Source of the DNA: Nocardia harenae NBRC 108248 | GTDB lineage: Bacteria > Actinomycetota > Actinomycetes > Mycobacteriales > Mycobacteriaceae | Direction of reading: 5' to 3' | Length of the DNA: 64,000 nucleotides | NCBI RefSeq assembly: GCF_001612885.1 | Contig: NZ_BDBH01000004.1 | Coordinates: forward strand, 558,001-622,000 | Shown here: one piece after another, positions 32,456 to 40,526 of the stretch | How positions within the stretch are numbered: the first letter of the stretch is position 1 | Layout of the letters: every line of letters starts with the position of its first letter | Made by a program: the position numbers and the translations under genes | The notes under the pieces: model-generated | The model's database searches: none | Told to the model about the DNA's origin: nothing | What the model saw: only the letters and a program-made list of their open reading frames with translations

Positions 32456-33706
32456 CTACCGGGCGGGTCGGAGTTCGATGCCGAGCAGGGCGTCGACGGC
32501 GGTGCGGATGGCGGCGGGGGCGTCGGGGTCGGCGCCGCCGTAGGCGATCGCCTGGCGGGCCCATTCGTCGACGGCGGCGAGCGCCTTGGGGGTGTCGAGG
32601 TCGTCGGCGAGGTGCTGGCGCAGGCGGGCGACGGTGTCGTCGGCGGCCGGGCCCGCGGCCTGGGCGGTGGCGTCGCGCCAGCGGGCCAGGCGCTGCTCGG
32701 CGGTGCGCAGGATCTCGTCGGTCCACATGCGGTCCTGCCGGTAGTGGCCGGCGAAGAGGCCGAGGCGCAGGGCGGCGGGGTCGGTGCCTGCGCGGCGCAG
32801 GGCGGAGACGAAGACGAGGTTGCCGCGGGATTTCGACATCTTCTCGCCGTCCAGGCCGATGAGGCCGGTGTGCACGTAGTGGCGGGCGAAGCGGCGGCCC
32901 GCGCCGAGGGCTTCACCGTGTGCGGCGGAGTATTCGTGGTGCGGGTAGATCAGGTCGGAGCCGCCGCCCTGGACGTCGAACTCGGAGCCGAGCCGGTTCA
33001 GGGCGATCGCCGTACACTCGATGTGCCAGCCGGGCCGTCCGGGGCCGAAGGGGGCGGGCCAGGAGGGTTCGCCGTCGCGGGCGGCGCGCCACAGCAGCGG
33101 GTCGATGGGGTCGTTCTTGCCGGGGCGTTCGGGGTCGCCGCCGCGTTCGGCGAACAGGGTCTCCATGGTGGCGCGGTCGTAGCCGGATTCGTAGCCGAAC
33201 TGCTCGGTGGCGTCGGCGCGGAAGTAGATGTCGGGGTATTCGTCGTCCTCGACGGTGTAGGCGGCGCCCGCGGCGAGTAGTTTGCCGACCAGTTCGACGA
33301 CCTCGTCGACGGATTCGACGGCGCCGATGTAGTCGCGCGGGGGCAGTACGCGCAGCGCGGCCATGTCCTCGCGGAAGAGCTCGATCTCGCGGGCGCCGAG
33401 GTCGCGCCAGTCGATGCCGTCGCGGGTGGCGCGTTCGAAGAGCGGGTCGTCGACGTCGGTGATGTTCTGCACGTAGTGCACGTCGTGCCCCGCGTCGCGC
33501 CAGAGCCGGTTGACGAGGTCGAAGGTCAGGTAGGTGGCGGCGTGGCCGAGGTGGGTGGCGTCGTAGGGGGTGATGCCGCAGACGTAGAGGGTGGCGGTGC
33601 GGCCGGGGGTCACCGGGCGTACGGCGCGGTCGGCGGTGTCGAACAGCCGCAGCGGCGGCCCTGTTCCGGGGATGGTGGGGATGGGGGTGTCGGACCAGGA
33701 CTGCAT
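32456..33706 (-). CDS. mshC: L-cysteine:1D-myo-inositol 2-amino-2-deoxy-alpha-D-glucopyranoside ligase MshC
   Basis: 416 residues from the ATG at 33706. It is a cysteinyl-tRNA-synthetase-like enzyme that joins Cys to GlcN-inositol using ATP, the third enzymatic step of mycothiol synthesis. Class I signatures are clear: zinc/Cys-binding [20 protein letters not shown] with the HxGH box, [36 protein letters not shown] and the KMSKS loop ([11 protein letters not shown]). Length and the absence of an anticodon-binding domain separate it from CysRS. It is last in the conserved block histidine phosphatase - DUF3090 - SCO1664 - mshC found across mycothiol-producing actinobacteria, though 172 bases separate it from the previous gene. 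Confidence 0.95.
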   Translation of the reverse strand: MQSWSDTPIPTIPGTGPPLRLFDTADRAVRPVTPGRTATLYVCGITPYDATHLGHAATYLTFDLVNRLWRDAGHDVHYVQNITDVDDPLFERATRDGIDWRDLGAREIELFREDMAALRVLPPRDYIGAVESVDEVVELVGKLLAAGAAYTVEDDEYPDIYFRADATEQFGYESGYDRATMETLFAERGGDPERPGKNDPIDPLLWRAARDGEPSWPAPFGPGRPGWHIECTAIALNRLGSEFDVQGGGSDLIYPHHEYSAAHGEALGAGRRFARHYVHTGLIGLDGEKMSKSRGNLVFVSALRRAGTDPAALRLGLFAGHYRQDRMWTDEILRTAEQRLARWRDATAQAAGPAADDTVARLRQHLADDLDTPKALAAVDEWARQAIAYGGADPDAPAAIRTAVDALLGIELRPAR

Positions 33707-33878
33707 GGTTCGAGGGTAGAGGTGCGGGCGGGGTGGCGGTGCCGCGCCCCGCTGGCAGGCGCCCTCGCCGCACCCGGGGCGGCGGGGCCGACCTGCGGCG
33801 GGGCGGCGCCCCGGTGAAGTCAACCGTTGGCGTCCGGGAGATTCGCCGCACCCGGGCGGAGCGGGGCGGCGGGGCGGG

Positions 33879-34676
33879 TCAGAACGCGGGCCAGGGAATG
33901 GGGCGCGCGGTGTCGGGGAGCGGCATGACGGGGTCGTCGAGCAACCGGCGGGCACGGTCGGCGAGCGCGGTGATCTCGGTGTCGGTGAGGTGCTCGGCGA
34001 GCTCGTCGGCGAGGTCGCCGCCGATCTCCTTGACCAGCCCGGTGATGGCGGGCAGCAACTCCTCCGGGATCGGCTCGCCCGCCCATCCCCACAGCACCGT
34101 GCGGAGCTTGTTCTCGGCGTGCAGGCAGATGCCGTGGTCGACGCCGTAGACGGTGCCGTCGGCGCCGTCGAGCGCGTGCCCGCCCTTGCGGTCGGCGTTG
34201 TTGACGATGACGTCGAGCACGGCGAGGCGGCGCAGCCGGGCGTCCTCGGAGTGCACCAGCGAGACCTCGGTGCCTGCGGGGTCGACGGCGCGCAGCACCT
34301 CGCGGAAGCCGTCGGGGACGACACCGGCGGGGGTGAGGTCGACGAGGTCGAGGGTGTCGGCGTGGTCGGTGGTGTCGATCCAGCGCTGCACCATGCCGGG
34401 GCCGAAGGGGCCGTCGCGCAGGATGGTCTCGGGCACGGTGTGCCAGCCGAGGGTCTCGGCGATCCGGTAGGTGGCGACCTCGCGGCCGGCGAGGGTGCCG
34501 TCGGGGAAGTCCCAGAGCGGTTGTTCGCCGCGGATCGGTTTGTAGACCACGCGCAGCGGGGTGCTCGGGTCGGCGGTGGCGATGTCGCAGACCAGGGTGA
34601 GGTTGCTGGCGGTGCTGATCCGGCCGAGCACCGCCAGGTCGCCCGCCCGGAACAGCGGGTCGTCACCGCCGGGCAC
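33879..34676 (-). CDS. SCO1664 family protein (PI3/4-kinase-like fold)
   Basis: 265 residues from a GTG start 3 bases after the DUF3090 stop, hence same operon. [20 protein letters not shown] holds the candidate ATP-binding Lys, and [20 protein letters not shown] followed by [20 protein letters not shown] resembles the catalytic and DFG-like loops of phosphatidylinositol 3-/4-kinase-like folds. The family is defined in actinobacteria by SCO1664 of Streptomyces; its activity is not known. Consistent linkage with DUF3090, a histidine phosphatase and mshC suggests a shared pathway, possibly inositol- or phospho-related. That is inference from context. Confidence 0.88.
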   Translation of the reverse strand: MPGGDDPLFRAGDLAVLGRISTASNLTLVCDIATADPSTPLRVVYKPIRGEQPLWDFPDGTLAGREVATYRIAETLGWHTVPETILRDGPFGPGMVQRWIDTTDHADTLDLVDLTPAGVVPDGFREVLRAVDPAGTEVSLVHSEDARLRRLAVLDVIVNNADRKGGHALDGADGTVYGVDHGICLHAENKLRTVLWGWAGEPIPEELLPAITGLVKEIGGDLADELAEHLTDTEITALADRARRLLDDPVMPLPDTARPIPWPAF

Positions 34677-34679
34677 GGG

Positions 34680-35267
34680 TCACTCCTCTTCCAGGTCGGC
34701 GGCGCCGAAGATGTCGCCGCGCTTGTAGCCGTTGGTGCGCACGCACATGTGCCCGCCCGGGGAGAGCGGCTCCCCGCAGAGCGGGCAGGGCGGGCGCCCG
34801 GCGGCGATCACCTTGGTGGAGCGCAGCGCGAACTCGCGGGCCTGGACGGGGGTGAGGAATACCCGGACCGCGTCCGGGCCCTCCTCGGTGTCGTCGAGCA
34901 CGACCGATTCGTCGACCTCGGTCTCGGTGATGGCGAGCAGCTCGACCACCACCGCGCCTGCGTCGGCGTCCCAGCCGAGCCCCATGGTGCCGACCCGGAA
35001 CTCCGCGTCCACCGGGGTGACCAGCGGATCGGTGTCCCCGACGGCTTCGGCCTGCGGCGGCACCTCGGCGCCGAACCGGCGCGCGACCTCGTCCAGCAGC
35101 AGCCCCATCCGATCGGCCAGCACCTTGACCTGCTGCTTCTCCAGCAGCACGCTGACGACCCGCGGATCCTGCACGGCCTGGAGATAGAACGCGCGATCAC
35201 CCGGTTCACCGACGGTCCCGGCGACGAAGCGATCGGGGGTGCGAAATACGTGGATTGCTCGTGCCAT
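34680..35267 (-). CDS. DUF3090 family protein
   Basis: 195 residues from the ATG at 35267; GAGGAGGG six bases upstream supports it over a GTG two codons earlier. [40 protein letters not shown] and a C-terminal zinc-ribbon-like [20 protein letters not shown] are typical of the DUF3090 (TIGR03847) family. The CxxC...C arrangement suggests a bound metal. Function is unknown. It sits between the histidine phosphatase (89-base gap) and the SCO1664-type gene (2-3 bases), matching the mycobacterial Rv2134c neighbourhood. Confidence 0.9.
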   Translation of the reverse strand: MARAIHVFRTPDRFVAGTVGEPGDRAFYLQAVQDPRVVSVLLEKQQVKVLADRMGLLLDEVARRFGAEVPPQAEAVGDTDPLVTPVDAEFRVGTMGLGWDADAGAVVVELLAITETEVDESVVLDDTEEGPDAVRVFLTPVQAREFALRSTKVIAAGRPPCPLCGEPLSPGGHMCVRTNGYKRGDIFGAADLEEE

Positions 35268-35356
35268 CTGCACCCTCCTCGAACCCTGACCCTCTCGACT
35301 ACCCGGCGTGGCGTTTTCCAGACGCCGGGGCGAGCCGGGGGCCCCGTGTGACGTCT

Positions 35357-36106
35357 CTACAACGGATCGCGGCGCTCCGCATTCCCATTATCCGCGACCG
35401 GGCCCGGCGTCACCTCACCGCCGGGGACCGGGCCGGGAGCGGGCGCCCCGGCCTTGGCGGGGCCGGCGGGCGGCGCGGCGGCGAGCGCGGACAGGTCGGC
35501 GCCGGTGTCGTTGAGCCGCCAGACGTAGGGGGCGTGCGGGGAGTAGCGGATCACGCTGATCGAGGCCGGCTCGACCACGATGCGCTGGAAGCCGTCGAGG
35601 TGGATGCCGAGCGCGTCGGCCAGCACCGACTTGATCACGTCGCCGTGCGTGCAGGCGACCCAGAGCACGTCGGCGCCCTCATTGGCGTCGGCGAGGCGGC
35701 GGTCGATGTCGCGGATCGCGGTGACCGCGCGGCGCTGCACGTCGGCCAGCCCCTCGCCGTTGGGGAAGACCGCGCCGGAGGCGTGCCGCTGCACGACCGA
35801 CCAGAGCGGCTCCTCCAGGAGTTCGCTGATCGGGCGGCCGGTCCAGTCGCCGTAGTCGACCTCGAGCAGCCGGTCGTCGTACTCGGGTTCGAGCCCGAGC
35901 CGCTGGGCGAGCGGGCCGACGGTGCGCTGGCAGCGCAGCAGCGGGGAGTGCGCGATGTGCCGGATGGGGAGCCCGCCGAGCCGGTCGGCGACCGCGGCGG
36001 CCTGCTCGGCGCCGCGCTCGGTGAGTTCGACGCCGGTGCTGCGTCCGGCGAGCGTGCGCGCGGTGTTCGAGGTGGAGACGCCGTGGCGCAGCAGGATGAC
36101 CGTCAT
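35357..36106 (-). CDS. Histidine phosphatase family protein (MSMEG_4193/Rv2135c type)
   Basis: 249 residues from the ATG at 36106. The phosphohistidine motif LLRHGVSTSN opens the protein; RCQRTVGPLAQRLG, EVDYGDWTGRPISELL and VACTHGDVIKSVLAD provide the other active-site Arg, Glu and His residues. The C-terminal ~40 residues are Pro/Gly/Ala-rich and disordered. This family is the constant first gene of the mshC-associated block; its substrate is unknown, though it should remove or transfer phosphate. The divergent region to the right (36107-36364) holds its promoter. Confidence 0.9.
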   Translation of the reverse strand: MTVILLRHGVSTSNTARTLAGRSTGVELTERGAEQAAAVADRLGGLPIRHIAHSPLLRCQRTVGPLAQRLGLEPEYDDRLLEVDYGDWTGRPISELLEEPLWSVVQRHASGAVFPNGEGLADVQRRAVTAIRDIDRRLADANEGADVLWVACTHGDVIKSVLADALGIHLDGFQRIVVEPASISVIRYSPHAPYVWRLNDTGADLSALAAAPPAGPAKAGAPAPGPVPGGEVTPGPVADNGNAERRDPL

Positions 36107-36376
36107 GGGGTCAGCCTAGTGCGCGGGGCGTTCGCGCCGCCCCGGTCGCGGCGGGCGCCGGCCGCGACCGCCCGCCGCGGCTGTCCGAAATATCCGTTCC
36201 GAACCGACAGTTGGGCTCGCCGGCCCGCCGTGATCACGCAGCGACAGTACAGGCCGCTGTCCGGGCCCGGCGCGGAGGCGGGGGCGGCACTGTGTGGGAC
36301 GGCGCGGTGCCGGCTTGGCTCTCCCGCGGTGCTGACGGCTTAGGCTTGGCGCCGTGACGAGAGCGTGGACGCGGTA

Positions 36377-37354
36377 ATGGAACAGCGGACGGTCGGCCGC
36401 AGCGGGCTGCGGGTGTCCCGGATGGGCCTGGCCACCCACACGTGGGGCGACCGTACCGGCGCCGACGAGGCGGCGGTGCAGATGACGGCGTTCCTGGACG
36501 TGGGCGGCACCCTGGTCGACACCTCCCCCGGCTACGCGGCCGGCGGCGCGCAGCGGGTGCTCGCCGAGCTGCTCGGCGATCTCGTCAACCGCGACGATCT
36601 GGTGCTCAGCGGCTGCTCCGGGGTGGTCCCGATGTCCGCGGCCGAGGCCGGGCCCGCGCTGCCGGAGCCGGTGCGCCCCGCCGTCGACGCCTCCCGGCGC
36701 GGGCTGCTGGCGCAACTGGACCGGACGTTGCGCGAGCTCGGCACCGACCACCTGGATCTGTGGAGCGTCGGCGAGTGGGACCCCTACACCCCGCTGGACG
36801 AGGTCGCGGGCACGCTCGAGCACGCGGTGCGCGCCGGGAAGGCCCGCTACGTGGGGGTGCGCGGGTTCAGCGCCTGGCAGCTGGCGTCGCTGGCCGCGCT
36901 GACCCCGGTGGTGGCCGCGCAGCACCCGTACTCGCTGCTCGCGCGGGGCGCGGAGGAGGATCTGCTGCCCGCGGCGCGGCACCACGGGACCGGGCTGATC
37001 GCGGCGACTCCGCTCGCGGGCGGGATCCTGACCGGCAAGTACCGCGACGGGGTGCCCGCCGATTCGCGCGGGGCGGACGAGGCGACCGCCGACGAGATCA
37101 CGCACCGGCTCGACGAGCGCGCCAACCGCGTGGTGGACGCGCTGGTCACCGCCGCCGACGGGCTCGGCACCTCACCGCTGGCGGTGGCGCTGGCCTGGAT
37201 CCGGGATCGGCCGGGGGTGGCGAGCATGATCGTCGGGGCGCGCGATATCGGGCAGCTCACCGGGGTGCTCGCCGCCGAGACGCTGGAGTTGCCGCGGGCC
37301 ATCGCCGCCGCGCTCGACGACGTGAGCGCGCGCCCGGAGACCGGGCACGAGTAG
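36377..37354 (+). CDS. Aldo/keto reductase homologue with altered catalytic tetrad
   Basis: 325 residues from the ATG at 36377 (an in-frame GTG lies at 36365). A TAGGCT box near 36342 is a plausible -10. The start MEQRTVGRSGLRVSRMGLA and the (beta/alpha)8 pattern are those of AKRs. Asp48 and Tyr53 of the tetrad are kept (VDTSPGYAAGG), but the usual Lys (motif like VIATK) is replaced in LVLSGCSG and the usual His (like LYQLH) is replaced in DLWSVGEWDP. NADPH-site residues near IVGARDIGQLTGVL are kept. It may bind NADPH without normal reductase activity. It neighbours a haem transporter but shows no clear link. Confidence 0.85.
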   Translation: MEQRTVGRSGLRVSRMGLATHTWGDRTGADEAAVQMTAFLDVGGTLVDTSPGYAAGGAQRVLAELLGDLVNRDDLVLSGCSGVVPMSAAEAGPALPEPVRPAVDASRRGLLAQLDRTLRELGTDHLDLWSVGEWDPYTPLDEVAGTLEHAVRAGKARYVGVRGFSAWQLASLAALTPVVAAQHPYSLLARGAEEDLLPAARHHGTGLIAATPLAGGILTGKYRDGVPADSRGADEATADEITHRLDERANRVVDALVTAADGLGTSPLAVALAWIRDRPGVASMIVGARDIGQLTGVLAAETLELPRAIAAALDDVSARPETGHE

Positions 37355-37483
37355 TCCGCCCGCGGGGCGGGCGGCGCGCCGGTTCCGGTGAGCGGGCTGC
37401 CCGACAGCCCCGGCGGGGACTGGTGTCGTCCGGCACCGACCGTGCGGCCCGCACGGTGCGGGCGCCCCGCTAGCCTGGGCGGC

Positions 37484-38515
37484 ATGAGGTGTGGCGGTGG
37501 TGTTCGTTCCGGGGGAATCCGTGCCGTGCTCGCGGTGCTCGCGGTGATCCTGGCGGCCGGGCTCACCGCCTGCGGGGACACCGGGACCGGGGCGAGCGGC
37601 GGGCAGCGCGGCCCGGCGACGGCCGCGCTCACCGACCTGGACCCGGTGCCGCTCACCCCGCCGCCCGCCCCCGCGCTGCCGGTGACCGTGCGCTCCTTCG
37701 ACGGCACCGAGGTCACCGTCGGCTCCGCGGACCGCATCGTGGCCGCCGACCGCTACGGCACGCTGGCGCAGACGGTGTGGGCGCTCGGGCTCGGCGCCAA
37801 CCTGGTCGGGCGCAGCACCGCGGCCGCCTTCCCCGCGGTGCGCGACGTGCCGAACGTGACCGGCGGCAGCGGCTCGCTCAATGTGGAGTCCATTCTCGCG
37901 CTGCGGCCGACGGTGTTCCTCACCGACACCACCAGCGCCGCCCCGGCCGTGCGCGAGCAGCTGCGCGCGGCCGGGCTCGCCGTCGTCTACTTCGACCCGC
38001 AGCGCACCATGGACGGGGTGGTGCCGCAGATCGAGGCGGTCGCCGCCGCGCTCGGCGTCCCCGACCGGGGCGCGCAGCTGGCCCAGCGCACCCGCGACGA
38101 GATCGCCGCCGCCACCGCCGCCGTGCCGGAGCAGGACCCGCCGCTGCGCATCGCCTTCCTGTACCTGCGCTCCACCGCCATCACCATGATCGCCGGGCCC
38201 GGGTCCGGCGCGGACGCGCTCATCGCCGCCATCGGCGGGGTCGATGCCGGGACCGCGGCCGGGGTGAGCGAGCCGTTCACCGCCATCACCAGCGAGGGCA
38301 TGATCAATGCCGCGCCCGACGTCATCCTGGTCATGACCGACGGGCTGCAATCGGTCGGCGGGCTGGACGGGCTCGCGAAGGTGCCGGGCATCGCCCAGAC
38401 CCCGGCCGGGAGGGACCGGCGGGTGGTGGACATGTCCGATGCGGTGCTGCTGTCCTTCGGGCCGAACACCGGGCGGGTCGTCGCGGCGCTCAGCGATGCC
38501 GTCTACGGCGCATGA
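37484..38515 (+). CDS. hmuT: Haem/iron ABC transporter substrate-binding lipoprotein
   Basis: 343 residues from the ATG at 37484; TAGCCT at 37471-37476 suggests a leaderless transcript. The signal peptide ends in the lipobox GLTAC near residue 30. The periplasmic-binding fold of cluster A-II (FecB/BtuF-like) is seen in RIVAADRYGTLAQTVWALGL, VPNVTGGSGSLNVESILALR, AGLAVVYFDPQRTMDGVVPQ and ALIAAIGGVDAG. It binds haem or another iron compound outside the cell and delivers it to the permease. Gene order with FecCD and ATPase genes matches hmuTUV; the substrate call (haem) is by similarity and not certain. Confidence 0.85.
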   Translation: MRCGGGVRSGGIRAVLAVLAVILAAGLTACGDTGTGASGGQRGPATAALTDLDPVPLTPPPAPALPVTVRSFDGTEVTVGSADRIVAADRYGTLAQTVWALGLGANLVGRSTAAAFPAVRDVPNVTGGSGSLNVESILALRPTVFLTDTTSAAPAVREQLRAAGLAVVYFDPQRTMDGVVPQIEAVAAALGVPDRGAQLAQRTRDEIAAATAAVPEQDPPLRIAFLYLRSTAITMIAGPGSGADALIAAIGGVDAGTAAGVSEPFTAITSEGMINAAPDVILVMTDGLQSVGGLDGLAKVPGIAQTPAGRDRRVVDMSDAVLLSFGPNTGRVVAALSDAVYGA

Positions 38516-39621
38516 GCCGGACCTCCGGCGCCGATCCGGCGACGCTCATGCCGCACTCCCCCGCCCCGGTCGCCCCGCGCAGCCGCGGTGTCTCCCGGAT
38601 CGCGGCCGTGTCGATCGTGGCGGTCGCCGCGCTGATCGCGCTCGCGCTGCTCTCGGCCACCCTCGGCCAGGTGCCGACCACGCCGGCCGAGGTGGCGGGC
38701 AGTGTCCTGCACCGCCTCGGCCTCGAGCTGGGCCCGCTCCCGGCCCACCCGGCGGGCGAGGTCACGCTGTGGGAGGTGCGGTTCCCGCGGGTGCTGCTGG
38801 CCGCGTTCGTCGGCGCCGCGCTCGCCACCGCGGGCGCGCTGCTGCAGGGCGTGTTCGCCAACCCGCTCGCCGAGCCCGGCGTGATCGGTGTCTCGGCGGG
38901 TGCCGCGGTCGGCGCGGGCACGGTGATCGTGGTGGGTGGCGCGTTCGTCGCGGCCTGGTCGGTGGCGGCGGCCGCCTTCGCGGCGGGGCTGGCGACCACC
39001 ATGCTGGTGTACCTGCTGGCCCGCTCGGGCGGGCGCACCGAGGTGGTGACGCTGGTCCTCACCGGCGTCGCGATCAATGCCTTCGCCGGTGGGCTGCTCG
39101 CCTTCCTGCTGTTCGTGGCGCAGCCCGCCGCGCGCGACCAGATCGTGTTCTGGCAGCTGGGCAGCCTCAACGGCGCCACCTGGGACGCGGTCGGCATCGT
39201 CGCCACCCTGACCACGCTCGGGATCGGGGCCGCGGTCCTGGTGGCGCGGAGACTGGACCTGCTCGCGCTCGGCGAATCGGTGGCCAGGCACCTCGGGGTC
39301 GATGTCGAGCGGTTGCGGGCGATCGTGATCGCGGTGGTCGCGCTGCTCGCCACCGCCGGGGTGGCGTTCACCGGGATCATCATGTTCGTCGGGCTGGTCG
39401 TCCCGCACGTGGTGCGCATGCTCGTCGGCCCCGCGCACCGGGTGCTGATCCCGCTCAGCGCCGTCTTCGGCGCGGTGGTGCTGCTCGCCGCCGATGTCGG
39501 CGCCCGCACCCTGGTCACAAATGCCGACCTCCCGCTCGGCATGCTCACCTCCCTCGTCGGCGGGCCCTTCTTCTTCTGGCTGCTGCGCCGCACCCGCGCC
39601 CGCTCGGGAGGGTGGGCATGA
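38512..39621 (+). CDS. hmuU: FecCD-type ABC transporter permease
   Basis: 369 residues from the ATG overlapping the hmuT stop (ATGA). About ten membrane segments are present. RFPRVLLAAFVGAALATAGA, LLQGVFANPLAEPGVIGVSA and FTGIIMFVGLVVPHVVRMLV are hallmark FecCD/BtuC motifs, the last containing the coupling helix that contacts the ATPase. It forms the channel for iron/haem uptake with the adjacent lipoprotein and ATPase. It overlaps the next gene by 4 bases. Confidence 0.9.
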   Translation: MSRTSGADPATLMPHSPAPVAPRSRGVSRIAAVSIVAVAALIALALLSATLGQVPTTPAEVAGSVLHRLGLELGPLPAHPAGEVTLWEVRFPRVLLAAFVGAALATAGALLQGVFANPLAEPGVIGVSAGAAVGAGTVIVVGGAFVAAWSVAAAAFAAGLATTMLVYLLARSGGRTEVVTLVLTGVAINAFAGGLLAFLLFVAQPAARDQIVFWQLGSLNGATWDAVGIVATLTTLGIGAAVLVARRLDLLALGESVARHLGVDVERLRAIVIAVVALLATAGVAFTGIIMFVGLVVPHVVRMLVGPAHRVLIPLSAVFGAVVLLAADVGARTLVTNADLPLGMLTSLVGGPFFFWLLRRTRARSGGWA

Positions 39622-40526
39622 GCGCCGCTGCCGAGCGGGCAGGCGCACCGGTCGGCGGCCCGCGTCGGCGCCGGATATTCGGCCGCGGTGCCGCTCCCCC
39701 CGAGCCCCTGGAACGGGGCGCGGTCACCCTGCGCGCCCGCGGTGTCACCGTCGCCCGCGGCAGGCGAGAAGTCCTGACGACCGTCGACTTCGAGGTCGCC
39801 ACCGGCGAGGTCGTCGCCCTGGTCGGCCCGAACGGCGCCGGGAAGTCGACCCTGCTGGCCGCGCTGGCGGGTGAACTGCCCGCCAGCACCGGCGCGGTCG
39901 AACTCGACGGCCGCCCGGTCACCGCCTGGTCGGCCCTGGACATGGCCCGCCGCCGCGCGGTTCTCCCCCAGAGCCACACCGTCGGCTTCCCCTTCACCGC
40001 CCGCGAGGTGGTGGCGATGGGCCGCGCTCCCTGGGCGGGCACCGACCGCGACCACGACGACGAGACAGCCATCGACGCCGCCCTGGCCGCCGCCGACGTC
40101 ACCCACCTCGCCGCACGCCCCTTCCCCACGCTCTCCGGCGGGGAACGCGCCCGCGTCGCCCTGGCCCGCGTCCTCGCCCAGGACACCGCGACCCTGCTGC
40201 TCGACGAACCCACCGCCGCCCTCGACCTCGGCCACCAGGAAGCCGTGCTCGGCCTGGCCCGCGACCGCGCCCGCGACGGCGCCGCCGTCGTGATCGTGGT
40301 CCACGACCTCGGCATCGCCGCCGCCTACGCCGACCGGGTCGCGGTCCTGGATCGCGGCCGGGTGGCCGCCGACGGCGCCCCGCGCGCGGTCCTGACCACC
40401 GGACTGCTCAGCGCCGTCTACCGGCACCCGGTCGAGGTCATCGACCACCCGGTCACCGGCGCGCAGCTCGTGCTGCCGGTGCGCCGGGTCAGCGCCGCCA
40501 CACCAGCTTCAGCACCGCCGGGGTGA
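39618..40526 (+). CDS. hmuV: Haem ABC transporter ATP-binding protein
   Basis: 302 residues from the ATG at 39618, with GGGAGGGTGGG just upstream and overlapping the permease stop. Walker A (GPNGAGKST), signature (LSGGERARVALAR), Walker B with catalytic Glu (LLLDEPTAALD) and the switch His (VVHDLGIAAAYADR) are all present. A Gly/Arg/Pro-rich N-terminal extension of ~30 residues precedes the ABC domain. It energises haem/iron import. Its 3' end overlaps the converging MMPL gene by 38 bases, so both C-termini share DNA. No Fur/DtxR-type box was identified with confidence. Confidence 0.92.
   Translation: MSAAAERAGAPVGGPRRRRIFGRGAAPPEPLERGAVTLRARGVTVARGRREVLTTVDFEVATGEVVALVGPNGAGKSTLLAALAGELPASTGAVELDGRPVTAWSALDMARRRAVLPQSHTVGFPFTAREVVAMGRAPWAGTDRDHDDETAIDAALAAADVTHLAARPFPTLSGGERARVALARVLAQDTATLLLDEPTAALDLGHQEAVLGLARDRARDGAAVVIVVHDLGIAAAYADRVAVLDRGRVAADGAPRAVLTTGLLSAVYRHPVEVIDHPVTGAQLVLPVRRVSAATPASAPPG

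Noticed and set aside
36141..36180. Two overlapping GC-rich hairpins that could be an RNA switch upstream of the histidine phosphatase gene
   Set aside because: The arms (GGTCGCGG/CCGCGACC and GCGGCGGGC/GCCCGCCGC) are mutually exclusive, but such pairs are expected by chance at this GC content and no ligand-binding core is recognisable.
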